From: an uncultured Phycisphaerales bacterium
GTDB lineage: Bacteria; Planctomycetota; Phycisphaerae; Phycisphaerales; UBA1924
Direction: 5' to 3'
Assembly: GCA_937995595.1 (NCBI GenBank)
Contig: CALKJW010000005.1
Coordinates: forward strand, 1 to 64,000
Length of the DNA stretch: 64,000 bases
The notes below the pieces were generated by a model. That model was not told the origin of the DNA. It searched no databases and saw only the letters and a program-made list of their open reading frames with translations. Below are positions 42,739 through 51,626 of this stretch, piece after piece (positions within the stretch are counted from its first letter, which is position 1; each line of letters starts with the position of its first letter). Position numbers and translations under genes: made by a program.

Positions 42739-43272
42739 ATGGCGTTCGACCCATTCGCCATCCTCGGCCTGCCGCGGCGGTTCGACCTCGACGCCGCGGC
42801 GGTGCAGCGGGCGTACCTGGCCCGCGCGGCCATGGCGCACCCGGACCTGGCGACCGCTGGGCTCGATGAAGTCGCAGAGGGCAGTGCGGGCGTCGCCGAC
42901 GCGGCGGCGCTGAACCGGGCCAAGGCCGTCCTCGATGACCCAGAGCAGCGGGCCGACGCCCTGTTGACCTTGCTGGGCGGTCCGACGCGCGAGGCCGACC
43001 GCTCGCTCCCCGACGGGTTTCTGGCCCAGATCATGGACATCCGCGAGCGGCTCGACGAGGCGGTCGCGTCGCGCGACGGCGCGGCGGCGGCGGAACTGGA
43101 GGCGTGGGCGGGGCGGCGGCGCGCGGCGCACGTCCGCGCCGCGGCGGAGATGTTCGCCGCGCTGCCCGAGCGAACGGCCCCGGACGCGCTGCGGGCCATC
43201 CGCCGGGAACTCAACGCCTGGCGGTACATCGAGCGGATGCTCGAGCAGGTCCGCGACGCGGACCGCATGTAA
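42739..43272 (+). CDS. HscB-like J-domain co-chaperone
   Basis: A 177-residue protein from ATG 42739. The N-terminal J domain (about 1-75) reads FDPFAILGLPRRFDLDAAAV then an AHPD motif at residues 33-36, the HPD that stimulates Hsp70 ATPase. The C-terminal helical domain (about 85-177) has LPDGFLAQIMDIRERLDEAV and RELNAWRYIERMLEQV, the HSCB C-terminal layout that binds the iron-sulfur scaffold IscU. By family it delivers IscU to HscA in Fe-S cluster assembly. No isc or suf genes are in the window, so the link is by domain alone. It is convergent with the DUF1015 gene, 12 nt apart. Confidence 0.82.
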   Translation: MAFDPFAILGLPRRFDLDAAAVQRAYLARAAMAHPDLATAGLDEVAEGSAGVADAAALNRAKAVLDDPEQRADALLTLLGGPTREADRSLPDGFLAQIMDIRERLDEAVASRDGAAAAELEAWAGRRRAAHVRAAAEMFAALPERTAPDALRAIRRELNAWRYIERMLEQVRDADRM

Positions 43273-43284
43273 GTTTCTTATAAG

Positions 43285-44637
43285 TTATGTCAGGTCGTGC
43301 ACGAACAGGCCCGTGGCCAGTTTGGGGTAGAAGAACGTGCTCTTCTGCGGCATCAGTTCGCCCGCGCGGCTCACCGCCTTGACGGCCTCCAGCGGGGTCG
43401 GCCGCAGGATCACGCCCAGTTGCGGCGCAAAGCCCCTGCCCCCGCCGCTGCCCTTCTCGTGGCCCGCGCCGATCTCCTCGACCTCCGCCACCGTGTGCGG
43501 GAAGGCCCACTTGACGCTCTGCCCGGCGTTGAGCGCGGGCTGGGCGATGGCCTCGACGATCACGTACTGCACGAACGCCACGTCGAGGTCGCGCCACGCG
43601 CGCGGCTTGTCCGGGAAGCGCGCCGCCAGCGGGTCGGGGCTGGCCGGCGCGGCCACCGCCGCGGCCCCGGTCGCGAAGTCGTACAGCCCCACGCGCGGGT
43701 CGCCCAGCACCGCGCCCTGGTGCACCGCGCGCTCCAGGTCGGCCAGCCCGCCCCGGCAGGGCTCGATCCGAAGGTGGCCCGCCGCGGCCCGGTTGAAGGC
43801 CGACCACGAATACCCGCTCATGCCGCCCAGCACCCGGTGCGTCGGCCAGATGACCATGCCGGGGTCGTTCATGCCGACCAGCACCATCATGCAGCGCCGG
43901 GCCGGGTGGTCGGCGGGCACCGGGGCCGACTGTTCGAGGTGCTTCAGGTAGTTGAGAGCGGTGTTGTAGCGGTGGTGGCCGTCGGCGATGAAGATGTCGT
44001 CGCCCGAGAGCGCGGCCTGGTACGCCGCGATCGTGTCCGCGTCGTCGACCGTCCAGACCTCGTGCTTCACGCCGTCGCCCATGTCGGCGGTCATGTCGGG
44101 CTCGCGCGCGGCGCACACGCGCAGCAGCACCGCCGTCGCGCCGCCCTTCTCGTCGGCGTGCAGGCCGAAGATCGGCGACAACTGCGCGCCGGTGGCCTTC
44201 ATGAGCGCCAGCCGGTCCTCCTTCGGCCCCGAGAACGTCTCCTCGTGCGGCAGGATTCCGCCGCCCGTCCGCGGGCCGAAGGGCACCGTCTCGACCGTGC
44301 AGGCCATGCCCGTGCGCTGGAAGGTGCGCCCGGACGACTTGAACGTCTCGCGATAGACGAACATCGCCGGGCGTTCGGCGCGCGTCATCGTCCCGCCGCT
44401 CAGCCACGACCGGAACAACTTCGCCGCGTTGGCGTACGCCTCCGGCGGGCCGAGTTCCTTGGCGGGGATGTGAGGAAGGTCCGCCGCGACGATGTTGCTC
44501 GGGCTCTTGGCCAGCAGCGCGGCCTTGGCCGCGCCGTCGAGCACGTCGTAGGGGGGCGCGACCAGCGCGGAGACGTCCGTCGGTCCGGATGCTGCGCGGG
44601 CGTACTGGATCGCTCGGAACGGGAACACCTTGGGCAT
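43285..44637 (-). CDS. DUF1015 family protein
   Basis: A 450-residue cytoplasmic protein of the DUF1015 family. The opening VFPFRAIQYARA..., LVAPPYDVLDGAAKAALLAK, NIVAADLPHIP and the middle IADGHHRYNTALNYLKHLEQ block are typical, as is YVIVEAIAQ..VKWAFP near the C-terminus. The family is widespread in bacteria and archaea but its biochemical function is not established. AGGAG stands 6 nt before ATG 44637. The gene follows the metalloprotease-like lipoprotein gene after 69 bp on the same strand. Confidence 0.88.
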   Translation of the reverse strand: MPKVFPFRAIQYARAASGPTDVSALVAPPYDVLDGAAKAALLAKSPSNIVAADLPHIPAKELGPPEAYANAAKLFRSWLSGGTMTRAERPAMFVYRETFKSSGRTFQRTGMACTVETVPFGPRTGGGILPHEETFSGPKEDRLALMKATGAQLSPIFGLHADEKGGATAVLLRVCAAREPDMTADMGDGVKHEVWTVDDADTIAAYQAALSGDDIFIADGHHRYNTALNYLKHLEQSAPVPADHPARRCMMVLVGMNDPGMVIWPTHRVLGGMSGYSWSAFNRAAAGHLRIEPCRGGLADLERAVHQGAVLGDPRVGLYDFATGAAAVAAPASPDPLAARFPDKPRAWRDLDVAFVQYVIVEAIAQPALNAGQSVKWAFPHTVAEVEEIGAGHEKGSGGGRGFAPQLGVILRPTPLEAVKAVSRAGELMPQKSTFFYPKLATGLFVHDLT

Positions 44638-44706
44638 GACGGGCTCCTGACTTGCCGGGCCGCGAGTATAGATGCGCGGTGTCGCCGGCGCGGCCGGTGC
44701 CGGGCC

Positions 44707-45831
44707 TCACTGCGCGCGTGCGGCGAGCGGCGAGCGGCCCTCGACGATCGGCCCGCGCGAGCCCGGCCGCACCACCGCGCGGACGAAGTCCTGGTACTCG
44801 CGGTCGGCGGCGTCGAGGTCGCGCGCAAAGTACGCGAGGAACACCCCCGGCCCCTGCCGCAGCGACAGGATCCGCGTGCCCTCGGGCCCGAAGACCGCGC
44901 CCAGCCGGCGCGCCACGCGCCCCTCCGCCGCGTCGGCCAGCAGCGCGGCCAGTTCGTGCCGGTACTTGCCGCCCTCGCCCTCGACCAGGAAGTGCGCCAG
45001 CGCCCACACCTGCGCGTAGTACGTCAGCGCCTCGCGCGCGTCGCCGCCGGGGCCGATCAGGTTGCCGGGGGCCGATTCGAGCAGGCGCGAGAGCGACACG
45101 AGGTCGCCGCGCGACTCGGCGTCGCGCAGCGCGTCGAACCGCTCCGTGTTGGCCCAGGGGAGAAAGACCGGCGCGATGGCCGACCCGGTCTCGGCCGCGC
45201 CCCAGCGGTGGCCCTCCATGTAGGCCGCGAGCCCCTCGTCGAGCCACACGGGCAGCGGCTGGGCGAAGGTGCGCTGCACGTACTGGTGCCAGCCCTCGTG
45301 CGCGAGGATGGCCATGGTGTCGTGCGTGCCGATGTCGAAGAGCAGGGCGCGCCCGCCGTAGGCGAACCCGCCGCGCGGGATCTTCAGGTACGGCGAAGCC
45401 CGCTCGCCGAGCAACTGCCTGGTCAGGCGCTCCCACTGCGGGCGCGTGCGCATGATGAACGTGTCGAGTTTCATCGGCGGGTTCGGCAGGGGCGGCGCGC
45501 CCGCCGCGCGCGGCACCGCGACGCGGTAGTGCTCCAGCGCGGCCTCCAGAAACCCCGGCAGCCGCTGTGTGAGGATCGGGTCCATCTGCGTCGTGTAGAC
45601 GCGGAAGTGCGCCGTCCGCAGCACCGCGCCCGGCTCGTTGTCGAACGTCCACGGCTCGACCGACTCCGCCGCGGCGGGCGCAGCCGCGGCGCGCGCGGGC
45701 TCCGGCGCGGCACGCCCCCGCGCCGCGGAGTCGCCCGAGCCGCCGCACGCGCCGGCGCACAGCGCGGCAAGCGCGGCGGCGCAGCACGCGAGGCGCCGAG
45801 GGCGCCGCGGCGTCGGGCACAGGCGCGTCAC
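44707..45831 (-). CDS. Putative zinc metallopeptidase lipoprotein (DUF1570/peptidase MA-like)
   Basis: A 374-residue protein starting at GTG 45831, which overlaps the valS stop (GTGA). The N-terminus has a lipoprotein signal (RLACCAAALAALCAGACGG). A low-complexity Ala/Pro region follows, then TAHFRVYTTQMDPIL. The gluzincin-type centre is AILAHEGWHQYVQRTF, an HExxH-like HEGWH, followed 20 residues later by LPVWLDEGLAAYMEG with a candidate third-ligand Glu. This matches DUF1570 and peptidase MA-like proteins common in planctomycetes. The HEGWH form keeps both His and the catalytic Glu. The substrate is unknown; it should sit in the periplasm or outer envelope. Confidence 0.75.
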   Translation of the reverse strand: MTRLCPTPRRPRRLACCAAALAALCAGACGGSGDSAARGRAAPEPARAAAAPAAAESVEPWTFDNEPGAVLRTAHFRVYTTQMDPILTQRLPGFLEAALEHYRVAVPRAAGAPPLPNPPMKLDTFIMRTRPQWERLTRQLLGERASPYLKIPRGGFAYGGRALLFDIGTHDTMAILAHEGWHQYVQRTFAQPLPVWLDEGLAAYMEGHRWGAAETGSAIAPVFLPWANTERFDALRDAESRGDLVSLSRLLESAPGNLIGPGGDAREALTYYAQVWALAHFLVEGEGGKYRHELAALLADAAEGRVARRLGAVFGPEGTRILSLRQGPGVFLAYFARDLDAADREYQDFVRAVVRPGSRGPIVEGRSPLAARAQ

Positions 45832-48800
45832 GCCAGTCGCTCCAGGTGTTCGAGCGCGGCGCGCAGTTCGTCCTGCGCCTTGTCCAGTTGCGAGCGGGTC
45901 TCCTCGACCAGTCTGGCCGGCGCCTTGGACATGTACCCCGCGTTGCTCAGGCGCCCGCTGAGCGTCGCGATGGTCCTGCGAAGGTCGGCGACGAGTTTCT
46001 CAAGCCGGGCCTTCTCGGTTGCCGCGTCCACCGCGTCGGCGAGGTTCGAGAGGAACAGTTCGTGCCCCTCGAACCGCAGCGCGACGTGCGCCGCGGGCGG
46101 GGGGGCGTCGGTCACCGCTTCGAGCCCGGCGAGCGTCGGCACAAGCCCCGCGGCCGACGGCGCGTTGATCATCGCCAGCACCGCCGCCGATGCGCCGGGT
46201 GCGTGCAGCGTGATCCTGCGCCGGTCGTGCACGTTGTGCTGCGAGCGCACCTCGCGGATGGCGGTGATCAGCGAGCGCAGACGCTCGAAATCGCGCTCCG
46301 CGGCTTCGTCGCGCAGCGAGTCGGCGATTCGCGGCCAGCCGGCGGTGCAGAGCAGCCCGCTCTTGCGCGGCGCACCGAGTTCGATACCCTCGATCCGGTC
46401 GGTTTGGATCTCGCGCAGGTGCTCCCAGATGGCCTCGGTCACAAACGGGGTGACGGGGTGCAGCAGGCGGACGATGGTCTGCAGCGCGTGCGCGAGCACG
46501 GCCCGCTGCCGCGGCGAGGAATCCACGGTCGGCTTGATCCCCTCGATGTACCAGTCGCAGAAATCGCGCCACAGGAGGTCGTAGAGCGACTGCGCGTAGG
46601 TGGCGAACTCGTAGTCGCCCAGCGCGGCCTCGACGTCCCTCACGCCCGCGTGCAGGCGCGAGAGCATCCAGCGGTCGATGAGCGCATCCGGTGGTCCGGC
46701 ACTCCGTGCCGGGCTTTGGGTGGGTGCGTCGCTCCGTGACGCACTCTCGCCACGGAGTGGCGTGGTACCCGGAGGCAAAGCACCCAACGGCCTTCGCAGG
46801 ATGGTCAGCGCAAACCGCGAGGCGTTCCACAGTTTGTTGCAGAAGTTGCGGCCCGCATCAAACTTCGGCGAGGTGTTCCTGCCGGTCTTGGGGTCCTTCA
46901 CCACCGGCAGGCGCACGTCCTGCGTGTTGGTCGCCATCTGCGCGAGCGTGAAACGCATGGCGTCCGCGCCGTGGCTCTCGATGATGTCGCGCGGGTCGAC
47001 GCCGTTGCCCAGCGACTTGCTCATCTTCCGACCCTCGCCGTCCTGGATGACGGCGTGGATAAAGACGTTCTTGAAGGGCACCTGTCCGGGCGTGAACGAG
47101 CCCGCATCGGTGTTTTCTGCAAGCAGGTACCGATTGAACATCACCATGCGCGAGACCCACAGCGTGATGATCTCGCGCGCGGTGCAGAGCACCGACGAAG
47201 GGTTGAATGCCTTGAGCAGTCCCTCGTTGGACTCGGCGTTGAACTTCGCCGGGTCGGGCCAGCCGAGCGTGGAGAGCGGCCAGAGCGCGGAGGAGAACCA
47301 GGTGTCGAGCACGTCGGGGTCGCGTTGGAAGCCCGCGGCCTCCAGTCGCCGCTCGATGTCCACCGGTCCACGGTACGTGCCCTGGGTTCCCTGCCGCGCA
47401 ACGCACACCTGCACCTGCAGATCGCGGACCTGCTCAAGATCGACCTCCCTGCTGACCGTCGCCGTGCGGAGATCGACGCCGGGATGGTTGGGGCTGATCA
47501 GCCGGTAACTGATCAGGCCGTCGGTTTCGAGGCCCTCGATCAGGTCCGACAGTTCGTCCTGCTGGTCGCCGGGCGCGCCGCGGTACGACGGCCAGTCGGC
47601 AAAGGTCCTGCTCCACACCGGGATCCGATGCCCCCACCACAACTGGCGCGAGATGCACCAGTCGCGGATGTTGTCGTGCCACTGCTCGTAGGTCTTGGCG
47701 TAGCGAGCGGGGTGGAAACTCATCGAGCCGTCGCCGGATTCACGGCGGGGGCCTCTGGTGGGCCGGCACTGCGTGCCGGCCGTCGGCCCACCAGACGCAC
47801 CCCCGGTGCTTCGCTGCTCCGGCACCAGCGCCGCGTTGGCCGTCTGCGCCATGCGCGGATCGGTCACCTTCACGAACCACTGGTCGCTCAGGTACGGTTC
47901 GATGATCGCCTTGGAGCGGTCGGAGATCTTCACCGTCTGCCTGTAGGGTCTGATTCCCTCCAGCAGCCCGCGGGCCTTGAACTCCGCCAACACCTTCCTT
48001 CGCGCCTCTTCGCGCGACAGGCCGAGGAACACCTTCGCGTCGCCGACATCGCTCCATCCGAACCTGTCGGAAATCGACGCGTCCGGCGCCATCACGTTGA
48101 TGAGCCCCGTGCCCGTTGAGTTGCGGTCGATCTGCTCCCTGCGGCGGAAGTACAGGTCGTAGTCGTTCTGGTCGTGCGCGGGCGTGACCTTCAGAAAGCC
48201 GGTCGCGTACTCGGCCTTCGGATCGCTGGCCTCTTCCTCGCTCCGCGCCATCGCCCTGGGCAGCACGACGTACTCATCCGCCACGATCGGCAGGATGCGA
48301 CCCACCAGCGGCAACTGCACCCACAGCCCGTCGAGCGCCTTGAGCCGCGGGTCGTGCGGGTTCATGCCCACCGCGGCGTCGCCGAGGTACGTCTCCGGCC
48401 GCGTCGTCGCGACGGTCACCCACGCCTGCTGCTCGGGCGGGTGCTCGTCCGCGCCCGCGTACCCACGGCGCGCCAGTTCGCCCCACGTCACCGGCTGGGC
48501 GTCGCGCTGCAGCGCGGCGGACACGCCACGGAGCGGCGCGCTGCCGAGATGCACGAGCGGGTACCGCATGTAGTAGAACGCCGAGTCGATCTCCTGTTCG
48601 TCGGTCTCGTCGTCCGCCACCGCGGTCTTGAGTTCCGGGTCCCAGTTCACCAGCCGCTTGCCGCGATAAACGAGCCCATCGCGGAACAGTCGGAAGAACG
48701 CCTCGCGCACCGCCGCGGCGCACTGTTCGTCCATCGTGAAGCGCTGGCGGTCCCAGTCGCACGAGCACCCCATCACCTTGAGTTGCTCGGTGATTGTCCG

Positions 48801-49253
48801 CTCGTACTCGTCCTTGAACGCCTGGATCTTGGCGACGAACTCCTCGCGCGTGAAGTCGTGCCGGCGTTTCTTCTCCTCCTGCCACACACGCTTCTCGACC
48901 ACCGCCTGCGTCGCGATGCCCGCGTGGTCGGTACCCGGCATCCAGAGCGTCTCGAAGCCCATCATCCGGTGCGCGCGGATGAGAATGTCCTGCAGCGTGT
49001 TGTTGAGCGCGTGCCCGAGGTGCAGCGCGGCGGTCACGTTCGGCGGGGGGATGAAGATGCAGTACGGTTCGGCCTCTCCGCTCAGCACGCGCGACGGGTC
49101 CGCGTGGAACGGTCTGGCAATGTCCCACGCTCTGGAGATCCGCGGCTCGGCGTCGGCCGGCCTGTAGGCCGAGGGCATGGAAAACTCCGCCGGGCTTGTC
49201 GGCGGTGCGCCCGGGGCGGGCTTGCTGGGGGGCTGCGTCGTTGGGCTGTTCAT
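45828..49253 (-). CDS. valS: Valyl-tRNA synthetase with in-frame palindromic insertions
   Basis: A 1141-residue class I synthetase charging tRNA-Val. HIGH-type motif: PPPNVTAALHLGHALNN; KMSKS motif: EGRKMSKSLGNGVDP. The editing domain has VATTRPETYLGDAAVG, and NIRDWCISRQLWWGHRIPVW is the conserved CP1/anticodon-side block; the C-terminal coiled coil ends KAQDELRAALEHLERLA. ATG 49253 is chosen because a longer frame adds only unconserved residues. Three stretches without family counterparts interrupt it: after RYPLVHL in the editing region, STGGASGGPTAGTQCRPTRG after TANAALVPEQR, and PLGALPPGTTPLRGESASRS before ALIDRWMLSRL. The latter two coincide exactly with strong DNA palindromes. The gene is still open and all catalytic motifs remain. 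Confidence 0.95.
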   Translation of the reverse strand: MNSPTTQPPSKPAPGAPPTSPAEFSMPSAYRPADAEPRISRAWDIARPFHADPSRVLSGEAEPYCIFIPPPNVTAALHLGHALNNTLQDILIRAHRMMGFETLWMPGTDHAGIATQAVVEKRVWQEEKKRRHDFTREEFVAKIQAFKDEYERTITEQLKVMGCSCDWDRQRFTMDEQCAAAVREAFFRLFRDGLVYRGKRLVNWDPELKTAVADDETDEQEIDSAFYYMRYPLVHLGSAPLRGVSAALQRDAQPVTWGELARRGYAGADEHPPEQQAWVTVATTRPETYLGDAAVGMNPHDPRLKALDGLWVQLPLVGRILPIVADEYVVLPRAMARSEEEASDPKAEYATGFLKVTPAHDQNDYDLYFRRREQIDRNSTGTGLINVMAPDASISDRFGWSDVGDAKVFLGLSREEARRKVLAEFKARGLLEGIRPYRQTVKISDRSKAIIEPYLSDQWFVKVTDPRMAQTANAALVPEQRSTGGASGGPTAGTQCRPTRGPRRESGDGSMSFHPARYAKTYEQWHDNIRDWCISRQLWWGHRIPVWSRTFADWPSYRGAPGDQQDELSDLIEGLETDGLISYRLISPNHPGVDLRTATVSREVDLEQVRDLQVQVCVARQGTQGTYRGPVDIERRLEAAGFQRDPDVLDTWFSSALWPLSTLGWPDPAKFNAESNEGLLKAFNPSSVLCTAREIITLWVSRMVMFNRYLLAENTDAGSFTPGQVPFKNVFIHAVIQDGEGRKMSKSLGNGVDPRDIIESHGADAMRFTLAQMATNTQDVRLPVVKDPKTGRNTSPKFDAGRNFCNKLWNASRFALTILRRPLGALPPGTTPLRGESASRSDAPTQSPARSAGPPDALIDRWMLSRLHAGVRDVEAALGDYEFATYAQSLYDLLWRDFCDWYIEGIKPTVDSSPRQRAVLAHALQTIVRLLHPVTPFVTEAIWEHLREIQTDRIEGIELGAPRKSGLLCTAGWPRIADSLRDEAAERDFERLRSLITAIREVRSQHNVHDRRRITLHAPGASAAVLAMINAPSAAGLVPTLAGLEAVTDAPPPAAHVALRFEGHELFLSNLADAVDAATEKARLEKLVADLRRTIATLSGRLSNAGYMSKAPARLVEETRSQLDKAQDELRAALEHLERLA
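46691..46770. repeat. Palindromic element inside valS (three hairpins)
   Basis: CCGGCAC-TCC-GTGCCGG (46696-46712), GTGCGTC-GCTCCGT-GACGCAC (46724-46744) and CGCCAC-GGA-GTGGCG (46748-46762) lie in tandem within valS. The loops share TCCGT or ACGGA. The encoded residues (minus strand, PLRGESASRSDAPTQSPARS) have no counterpart in typical ValRS. The frame is kept. Confidence 0.85.
47755..47794. repeat. Palindromic element inside valS (nested cruciform)
   Basis: Outer arms CTGGTGGGCCG (47755-47765) and CGGCCCACCAG (47784-47794) pair perfectly over 11 bp. Inside them GCCGGCAC/GTGCCGGC (47762-47769, 47773-47780) forms a second stem. It encodes part of the non-family stretch STGGASGGPTAGTQCRPTRG in valS. 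Confidence 0.88.
48503..48538. repeat. Probable decayed palindromic element inside valS
   Basis: A perfect 14-bp palindrome CGCGCTGCAGCGCG (48503-48516) is followed by CGCCACGGAGCGGCG (48524-48538), which differs by one base from the CGCCACGGAGTGGCG of the 46748 hairpin. The encoded PLRGVSAALQRD resembles PLRGESASRSD of the other copy. Confidence 0.5.
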
Positions 49254-49358
49254 GGCAGGGTGCGGACGGCCCGCAAATGCGAAAAGGGAGGAAGGGGAGC
49301 GCGGGGGAAGGGCCGCCGGGGACCGGAGTGTATGAGCCGCCGAGCCGATACAGTTGGC

Positions 49359-50417
49359 ATGATGACCCACGACCCGGGCCACGATGCCGCACGCTCCGGA
49401 CGTTTGATCGGTCCGATGCTGGCGGTGGCCGCACTGGCCGTCGCCGTGATCGGGGTCGGGTGGTTCGTGTTCCGCATGGCCGTGGGCGGGCCGTCCAACT
49501 CCAACGCCGCGGCCACCGCGCGCGATTCCGCCAAGGCGGTCGAGGCCGGTCTCGACGCCGCGGCCGTCTACTCGCGGCAGGGGAAGTTCGGCGAGGCGAC
49601 GGCGATCCTCTCGCGCCTGGCGGAGCAGAGCCCGGAGAACCAGACCGTGCGGCTGGCCCTTGCGCAGTCGCTGGTGGGCGAGCGGAAGTTCGCCGCGGCG
49701 TACGCGCAGTACGAGGCGGCGTTCGCGCTCGAGTCCGCGGGCGGCGGGCAGTCGGCCCTAACGCCCGCGCACGCGCGGCTGCAGTTCGAGGCCGGGACGT
49801 GCGCCAACCAGGCGGGCCTGACGCGCCAGGCCGCGGAGCACTACCACCTTGCGCAACTCGCCGACCCCGCCGATGCGCGGTACCCGTTGTATCTGGCGAT
49901 GATCCAGATCAAACTCGGCGAGGACGACGCGGCGATGGCGAGCCTGGTCCGCGCGGCGAACCTGAACCCCGAACTGGCCGAAGCGTGGGGCACGCTCGCG
50001 GAACTGGCGCTCAAGAAGAACGCGCTGAGCCTCGCGTCGCAGCATCTGGAGAACGCCGAGCGTCTGCAGCCCGAAGTGACGCGCTGGCGGCACGTGCGGG
50101 CGCGGATCTTCAACCGGCAGGGCGAACCCGAGAAGGCCGCAACGCTGCTGCTGGCCCTTCCGCCCGCGGCGCGGCGCGAGCGCGACGTGATGACGACGCT
50201 GGCCCAGACCTACGGCCTGCTCAAGCGGCCGGCCGATGCGGCGCGCCTCTACGCCGACGCGGCCGGGGACGCGCCCGACGACGCCGAACTGCACTTCCAG
50301 GCGGCGACGTGGTTCGAGCGTGCGGGTGACGCGGCCAAGGCCGCGGAGCACGCGCGCTTCGGCGCGATGCTGGGCCACGAGGGCTGCCGCGAACTGCTCG
50401 CCAACGCGGGCGGGTGA
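49359..50417 (+). CDS. TPR-repeat protein with N-terminal membrane anchor
   Basis: A 352-residue protein: one membrane helix (GPMLAVAALAVAVIGVGWFVF), then at least five tetratricopeptide-like helix pairs, for example AAVYSRQGKFGEATAILSRL, RLALAQSLVGERKFAAAYAQ, LGEDDAAMASLVRAANLNPE, AWGTLAELALKKNALSLASQ and a last one with WFERAGDAAKAAEHARFGAM. TPR domains mediate protein contacts; the partner is unknown and the domain probably faces the periplasm. An ATG at 49332 in the same frame, just after GGAG, is an alternative start. It is divergent from valS, 105 bp away, and convergent with the SDR gene, 13 nt away. Confidence 0.8.
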   Translation: MMTHDPGHDAARSGRLIGPMLAVAALAVAVIGVGWFVFRMAVGGPSNSNAAATARDSAKAVEAGLDAAAVYSRQGKFGEATAILSRLAEQSPENQTVRLALAQSLVGERKFAAAYAQYEAAFALESAGGGQSALTPAHARLQFEAGTCANQAGLTRQAAEHYHLAQLADPADARYPLYLAMIQIKLGEDDAAMASLVRAANLNPELAEAWGTLAELALKKNALSLASQHLENAERLQPEVTRWRHVRARIFNRQGEPEKAATLLLALPPAARRERDVMTTLAQTYGLLKRPADAARLYADAAGDAPDDAELHFQAATWFERAGDAAKAAEHARFGAMLGHEGCRELLANAGG

Positions 50418-50430
50418 GCCGGCCGGACGC

Positions 50431-51198
50431 TCACAGCATCGACCGCCCGCCGTCGAGCCGCAGCACCTGCCCCGTCATGTAGTGCGCATCGAGCGCGAGC
50501 CATCGAACCGCCTCGGCGGCGTCTTCGGGCGTGCCTGCGCGCCCCAGCGGCACACGGGTGACGTACTCACGCCGCGCGGCTTCGTCCCAGTCGCCGGCGT
50601 GCTCGGGCCAGGCGACGACCCCGAGCGCGGTGACGTTCACGCGCACGCGCGGGGCCAGTTCGCGGGCCAGCGACCGCGCCATCTCGACCAGCGCGGCCTT
50701 GGACATCGCATAACTCAGGTAGTTCCTGCGCGGCAGCCCGTGCTCGCCCAGCGCGTGAATGTCCGCCACCGCCACCACCGCGCCGCCGCCGGCCAGCGGC
50801 GACCGCGCCAGCGCGGGCGCGAGCGCGCGCGAGAGCAGCAGCGGGGCCAGCGCGTTGATCGTGAAGTCGCGCAGCGCACGCTCCGGCGTCAACTCCGCCA
50901 GCGGCGAGGCGTCGTAACTCGACGCGTTGTGAACCAGCACGTCCCAGCGCGGACTGAGCGCGGCGATCCGCTCCGCCGCGGCGGGCAGCGGCTCGGCCTC
51001 GTCCAGCCGCAGTTCGACCGATTGCGCCTGCGCGCCAAGCGCCCGGATGTCCGCCGCGGTGCGCTCGGCCTCGGCCGCGCTGCGGTTGTACGTCAGCACG
51101 ACGTCGCACCCCGCGCGGGCCAGCGACAGGCACACCGCGCGGCCCACGCGCCGCGCCCCGCCCGTCACCAGCGCCACCGGTCGGCCTTGCGTGCTCAT
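50431..51198 (-). CDS. SDR-family oxidoreductase, pteridine-reductase-like
   Basis: A 255-residue short-chain dehydrogenase/reductase. VALVTGGARRVGRAVCLSLA has the TGxxxRxG cofactor loop with Arg typical of NADPH-dependent pteridine reductases (PTR1, FolM). VLVHNASSYDASPLAE is the NNAG-equivalent. The catalytic pair is in NYLSYAMSKAALVEMARSLA (Tyr-x3-Lys). The C-terminus has GQVLRLDGGRSML, the usual SDR ending. A dihydropteridine or dihydrofolate reductase role is plausible, but the substrate cannot be fixed from sequence; other SDR reactions are possible. Its start overlaps the end of the small membrane protein gene by 4 bp. Confidence 0.85.
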   Translation of the reverse strand: MSTQGRPVALVTGGARRVGRAVCLSLARAGCDVVLTYNRSAAEAERTAADIRALGAQAQSVELRLDEAEPLPAAAERIAALSPRWDVLVHNASSYDASPLAELTPERALRDFTINALAPLLLSRALAPALARSPLAGGGAVVAVADIHALGEHGLPRRNYLSYAMSKAALVEMARSLARELAPRVRVNVTALGVVAWPEHAGDWDEAARREYVTRVPLGRAGTPEDAAEAVRWLALDAHYMTGQVLRLDGGRSML

Positions 51199-51575
51199 CG
51201 GCGTCTCTCTCCGCCGCCCGACTCCGGGTCCTCGTCGTTGGGCGGGCGAAGGTCCACGTCGCCGGGCGAGAGGTCGGTCGGGTCAAAGTCCCTGGTGTCG
51301 CCGCGGTCGCCGTCGTCATCGGGCGGCAGACGGAACCGGCGTGCCGACTCGCTCCACGCGCTGGATCGGGAAGGCTTGCGCTTCTTCGGTCGCGTGCCGT
51401 CCGGCCGCGCACGCCAACGCGCCAGCACGAGCCACACCGTCGAGAAGATGATCGTTAGCAGCGCGGCCGCGAGCAGCAGGCCCGCCGCGCCGCGGAGGTT
51501 CTCGGGCAGCGTTCGCGGCGTCGCCGCGGCGAGCGCGAGCAGCCAATCGGTGTGCGGCGCGAGGGACGGCGGCAT
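51195..51575 (-). CDS. Small single-pass membrane protein, function unknown
   Basis: A 126-residue protein from ATG 51575 (a GTG three codons earlier is also possible). One membrane helix (LRGAAGLLLAAALLTIIFST then VWLVLARW) is followed by a basic KKRKPSR patch and a very acidic/charged C-terminus (DDDGDRGDTRDFDPTDLSPG). No domain is recognised. It overlaps the SDR gene by 4 bp, so the two are probably translationally coupled. The helix and positive-inside rule suggest that the tail is cytoplasmic. Confidence 0.6.
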   Translation of the reverse strand: MPPSLAPHTDWLLALAAATPRTLPENLRGAAGLLLAAALLTIIFSTVWLVLARWRARPDGTRPKKRKPSRSSAWSESARRFRLPPDDDGDRGDTRDFDPTDLSPGDVDLRPPNDEDPESGGGERRR

Positions 51576-51626
51576 GCCGATCACTCTAGCGTGATCGGCG
51601 CACGATCGGCGGCGCTACGCCGCGGA

